The position numbers and the translations under genes are program-made. Positions 63,976-64,000 of a stretch of DNA of 64,000 bases are shown piece by piece. How positions within the stretch are numbered: position 1 is the first letter of the stretch; every line of letters starts with the position of its first letter. Source of the DNA: Haemonchus contortus (Eukaryota > Nematoda > Chromadorea > Rhabditida > Trichostrongylidae); NCBI GenBank assembly GCA_000469685.2, contig LS997565.1:41379166-41443165 (forward strand), given 5' to 3'. Under the pieces are notes generated by a model. That model was given only the letters and a program-made list of their open reading frames with translations, was not told where the DNA came from and searched no databases.

Positions 63976-64000
63976 GTGTGTCGGTGTGTGTGTGTGTGTG
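63976..64000. repeat. TG microsatellite, cut by the window end
   Basis: TGTGTCTG-type lead-in followed by uninterrupted TG dinucleotides to the last base; the full length is outside the window. Confidence 0.85.

Overview
The window looks like nuclear DNA of a clade V parasitic nematode, most likely hookworm-like. The reasons are the small introns with short acceptors, a mitochondrial paraplegin whose 20 exons join in one frame, nematode-type chemoreceptors, tiny secreted ShKT and PAN-like proteins, mariner and RTE-type elements, and a tRNA-derived SINE. Genus is an inference from style; nothing in the sequence names it. All splice models were read by eye from reading frame, GT/AG sites and paralogue comparison.

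Layout. 0-12 kb is almost all mobile DNA: an RTE-type retrotransposon ORF cut by the window edge, a decayed mariner, a degenerate tandem repeat, a Penelope-like element folded into a 0.5-kb-armed inverted repeat with hammerhead-like cores, a MITE, a decayed non-LTR endonuclease and a second MITE family. 12.4-13.8 kb holds three exons of a receptor-L-domain gene. 15.4-15.9 kb is a small acidic secreted or GPI-type protein. 16.6-21.3 kb is paraplegin (minus strand). 22.5-26.7 kb is a tandem pair of 7TM chemoreceptors (minus strand), one with a frameshift. 28.9-34 kb has a decayed mariner, two more MITE copies around an unrecognised secreted-protein gene, a SINE and a Mutator-like MITE. 34.1 kb is a small ShKT peptide gene.

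37.6-41.0 kb carries two paralogous Tyr/Ser-rich secreted proteins sharing an IWYPxALxYVNRRWR motif; the coding end of one runs into a mariner terminal repeat. 42-45 kb and 48.4-53 kb are two copies of one segmental duplication, each with a small PAN-like secreted protein gene and each with its own private mariner insertion. Between them lie a Penelope fragment, an ShKT pseudogene interrupted by a GC-rich inverted-repeat element, a SINE and a Tc1-like MITE. A third ShKT locus (minus) is at 55.5-56.0 kb. The last 8 kb contains a hairpin, a 1.3-kb decayed mariner, a second copy of a 156-bp GC-rich MITE and a TG microsatellite.

How the genes relate: paraplegin is a housekeeping mitochondrial protease. 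The rest is typical parasite accessory content, namely short secreted cysteine-rich or tyrosine-rich proteins and sensory receptors in young duplicates, with repeated transposon insertion between and inside copies.
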